Part shown: piece after piece, positions 62,255 to 64,000 of the stretch | Layout of the letters: each line of letters starts with the position of its first letter | Numbering within the stretch: the stretch's first letter is position 1 | Notes under the pieces: model-generated | What the model saw: the letters and a program-made list of their open reading frames with translations, nothing else | Told to the model about the DNA's origin: nothing | Databases searched by the model: none | Assembly (NCBI RefSeq): GCF_000165425.1 | Contig: NW_001798985.1 | Coordinates: 62,001 to 126,000 of the forward strand | Source: Paramecium tetraurelia | Taxonomy: Eukaryota; Ciliophora; Oligohymenophorea; Peniculida; Parameciidae | Reading direction: 5' to 3' | DNA: 64,000 nucleotides | Program-made: the position numbers and the translations under genes

Positions 62255-63344
62255 TCATTTAATTCTCACAGCATCTATTTGAATTAAGGTTGGTATTAAA
62301 GACAGTAATTGCATTTTGTAATCAGGGAATTATGCTACAGGATTTTATTCGACATAGATAGTTTTGATATTTGGATTGAGTTTCAATTATTCAAAGTCTT
62401 TAAAATATTCAATTTTATTATTATTTAACTATTATTATTATTTTATATAATACCCATAAATCTTATAGTTGTTATAATTAGTCTATTCCTTAAACTTTAG
62501 TAATCTTATTATGAGCTAGATCCAACAATTCCAATTATTTTAAGGGATTCAAATTTTCAATAGTTGCTATGAAATTTTCAGCTATTTAAAGGTAATTCAA
62601 GTTTTATAGACATTGTATTTCAGGTTGTATTATCTAAATTTTGTTGCAAGATAAGGATAATAATTCCAATGTATTAGCTAAAGGTTCAAGATTTTTGATA
62701 ATCTAGATTTTATTTTTACCTAAAAACAATTCTCTTAGGTTAGGTAATCTATCCAGATTTTCAATTTCCGCAATTTTATTGGATCCAAGTTCCAACATTG
62801 TAAGTTCAGGAAAATCTAAATTTTGGATCTTGGAATAATGGTAATGATTACCTTTTTGATTTTGTTACTTAATAAAAATAGTTTCTTGAGTTTCTTTTGG
62901 TTTTCTAAATTTTCTATTTTTTTGATATTGTTGAATGACAGATCAAGGATTTCTAAATTGACTAGCAATTCAATATTCTCTATCTTAATCAAACGATTGT
63001 CATATAAATCTAATTCTTCAAGTAACACACAATTTTAGAGACCTTCCAATTTGGAAATTAAATTTGTTCTTAAACATAATCGTTTTAGATTCACACATTT
63101 ATCCAGAGCTTGTATATTTGGGATTCTGCCTTCAATGCAGCTGATATCCTTGAATGAAATTATTAGTTACTTCATCTTCTTGATTGATTTCAAAAGGAGG
63201 CTGTCCCAGATATTTATACTAGATTTTTTGCTTCTCTTATTCAAAAGGTTGAACAACTACTTTCTTCTCGACTTGCTTTTAATTCTCAGCACCTTGGTTG
63301 TCTTGTTGTTGTGGTTGATTGTCGGCCTCTTAATTTTAATTCAT
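62255..63344 (-). CDS. sds22: Protein phosphatase 1 regulatory subunit sds22 (339 aa)
   Basis: Introns at 63149-63170 (AAG end), 62829-62851 (AAG end) and 62429-62453 (TAG end) give 339 residues, near the family's usual length. Leucine-rich repeats of the 22-residue SDS22 kind run from about residue 70 on: ELDLYDNRLIKIENIE, ILDLSFNNIKKIENL, KLFLLSNKIKK, MLELGSNKIAEIENL, ELFLGKNKIQIIKNL. The C-terminal cap VEQNPVAQFPDYKMQLLSLI with IQIDAVRIK is diagnostic. The Q-rich N-terminus (MNQNQEADNQPQQQDNQ) is local. sds22 binds PP1 catalytic subunit in nucleus and cytosol and governs mitotic dephosphorylation. Confidence 0.92.
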
Positions 63345-63510
63345 TTTGATAATGTTAAAAATAAATTTCTTTTATAAATAATAAGGATATATTTAGAGTT
63401 CAGTTGAGCTGTTGATTTTCATAAATATTAATAAGATCAAATAAAATAATAATAAATAAAAATGAATTTGTTATGGATTTTAAAATATTATTAATTTACA
63501 AATAAGAGAG

Positions 63511-64000
63511 ATGAAACATACCAAAGAATATTAAATCAGCAAAGAAAATTTGAAGATAATTCGATAATCTGAATTGATTCAAAACACTGTGGTTTGGACC
63601 AACAAAAATTTGTTCCTTCGTTATTGCCAATCCTAGAACTACTATTACATCAGAGACGTAAACGAAATTCTTGCCGATGCTTCATCAAAAGCTGTAATTC
63701 GCTACAAGGATTGGCATGGATATGACGATGATGTAAGTTTTTCAATCATTCTAAGGATGAATATCTCAAAAGGTATTATTACACTGATGAATATCCATAG
63801 AAGGTCCACTTGTTAACTGAATACTATAAAGTAAAATTAACCATCTAAAAGAGTTTCATACAGATATAGCCAGATTATACATGGAACCAATTGCCACCTT
63901 GCTCAATAAATACTTCGATAAGAAACGCAAATACGAGTACTACAGGATCGCTCATTTGATCGAAGAGGAAAATAAAAAAAATCCCAATCGACCTCCCAAA
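63511..64000 (+). CDS. Unknown protein, 3'-truncated by window edge
   Basis: ATG at 63511. Introns at 63733-63755 (23 nt) and 63812-63831 (20 nt, GTT donor), both ending AAG, keep the frame open to the edge. The encoded part is rich in Y, K and D: LIQNTVVWTNKNLFLRYCQ, KAVIRYKDWHGYDDD, LKRYYYTDEYPQKVHF, ARLYMEPIATLLNKYFDKK. It looks like a conserved globular protein, but I do not recognise the family. Starts 167 bp from the divergent sds22 start. Confidence 0.6.

Noticed and set aside
62816..63377. Plus-strand ORFs opposite sds22
   Set aside because: They are antisense shadows of leucine-rich repeat codons; the minus strand gives a complete known protein.
1..64000. CRISPR arrays, bacterial promoters, insertion sequences or operons
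   Set aside because: The sequence is ciliate macronuclear DNA; no such repeats or structures were seen.

Overview
The window is a gene-dense stretch of a Paramecium macronuclear genome. TAA and TAG run through every convincing reading frame where glutamine is expected, and TGA alone closes the genes. Introns are tiny, mostly 20-34 nt, nearly all starting GTA and ending in AG. Base composition is very AT-rich and genes lie tens to a few hundred bases apart on both strands. The species cannot be fixed from sequence alone. All exon structures were worked out by eye; in most genes coding length minus the proposed introns divides by three, an independent check.

Left part (1-17.3 kb): a short unknown gene, a PX-domain protein, a 1,696-residue LRR/MyTH4/FERM-like protein on the minus strand, a large Sec7-domain Arf-GEF of the BIG type, a tRNA-Glu, a secreted trichocyst-matrix-like protein and a bZIP transcription factor. 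Middle left (17.5-31.5 kb): mostly lineage-specific genes, including coiled-coil proteins, a disordered Q/N/S-rich protein, a possible beta-propeller plus coiled-coil protein, two membrane proteins and several short ORFs.

Middle right (31.8-54.2 kb): a kinesin, a complete four-domain voltage-gated cation (Ca2+-type) channel with aspartate at all four filter positions, an unrecognised 497-residue protein, one locus whose exon structure I could not close, and two head-to-tail copies of a 1,470-residue polytopic PAS protein of the tiny-macrocysts (tmcB) type.

Right part (54.2-64 kb): a coiled-coil protein, an EF-hand protein, a CENP-B/Tc5-type DNA-binding protein without a transposase domain, an EngB-type GTPase, a membrane-anchored hybrid histidine kinase, a small unknown gene, the PP1 regulator sds22, and a 3'-truncated gene running off the edge.

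There is no operon logic. Several genes do fit ciliate excitable-membrane, ciliary, trafficking and secretory biology: channel, PAS membrane proteins, histidine kinase, EF-hand protein, kinesin, Arf-GEF, PX protein and trichocyst-like protein. The most general observation is an abundance of introns that seem to use AAG instead of TAG as 3' splice site. It is supported by the duplicated PAS genes, where one copy has TAG and the other AAG at the same intron, and by sds22, where two AAG introns restore a conserved protein.
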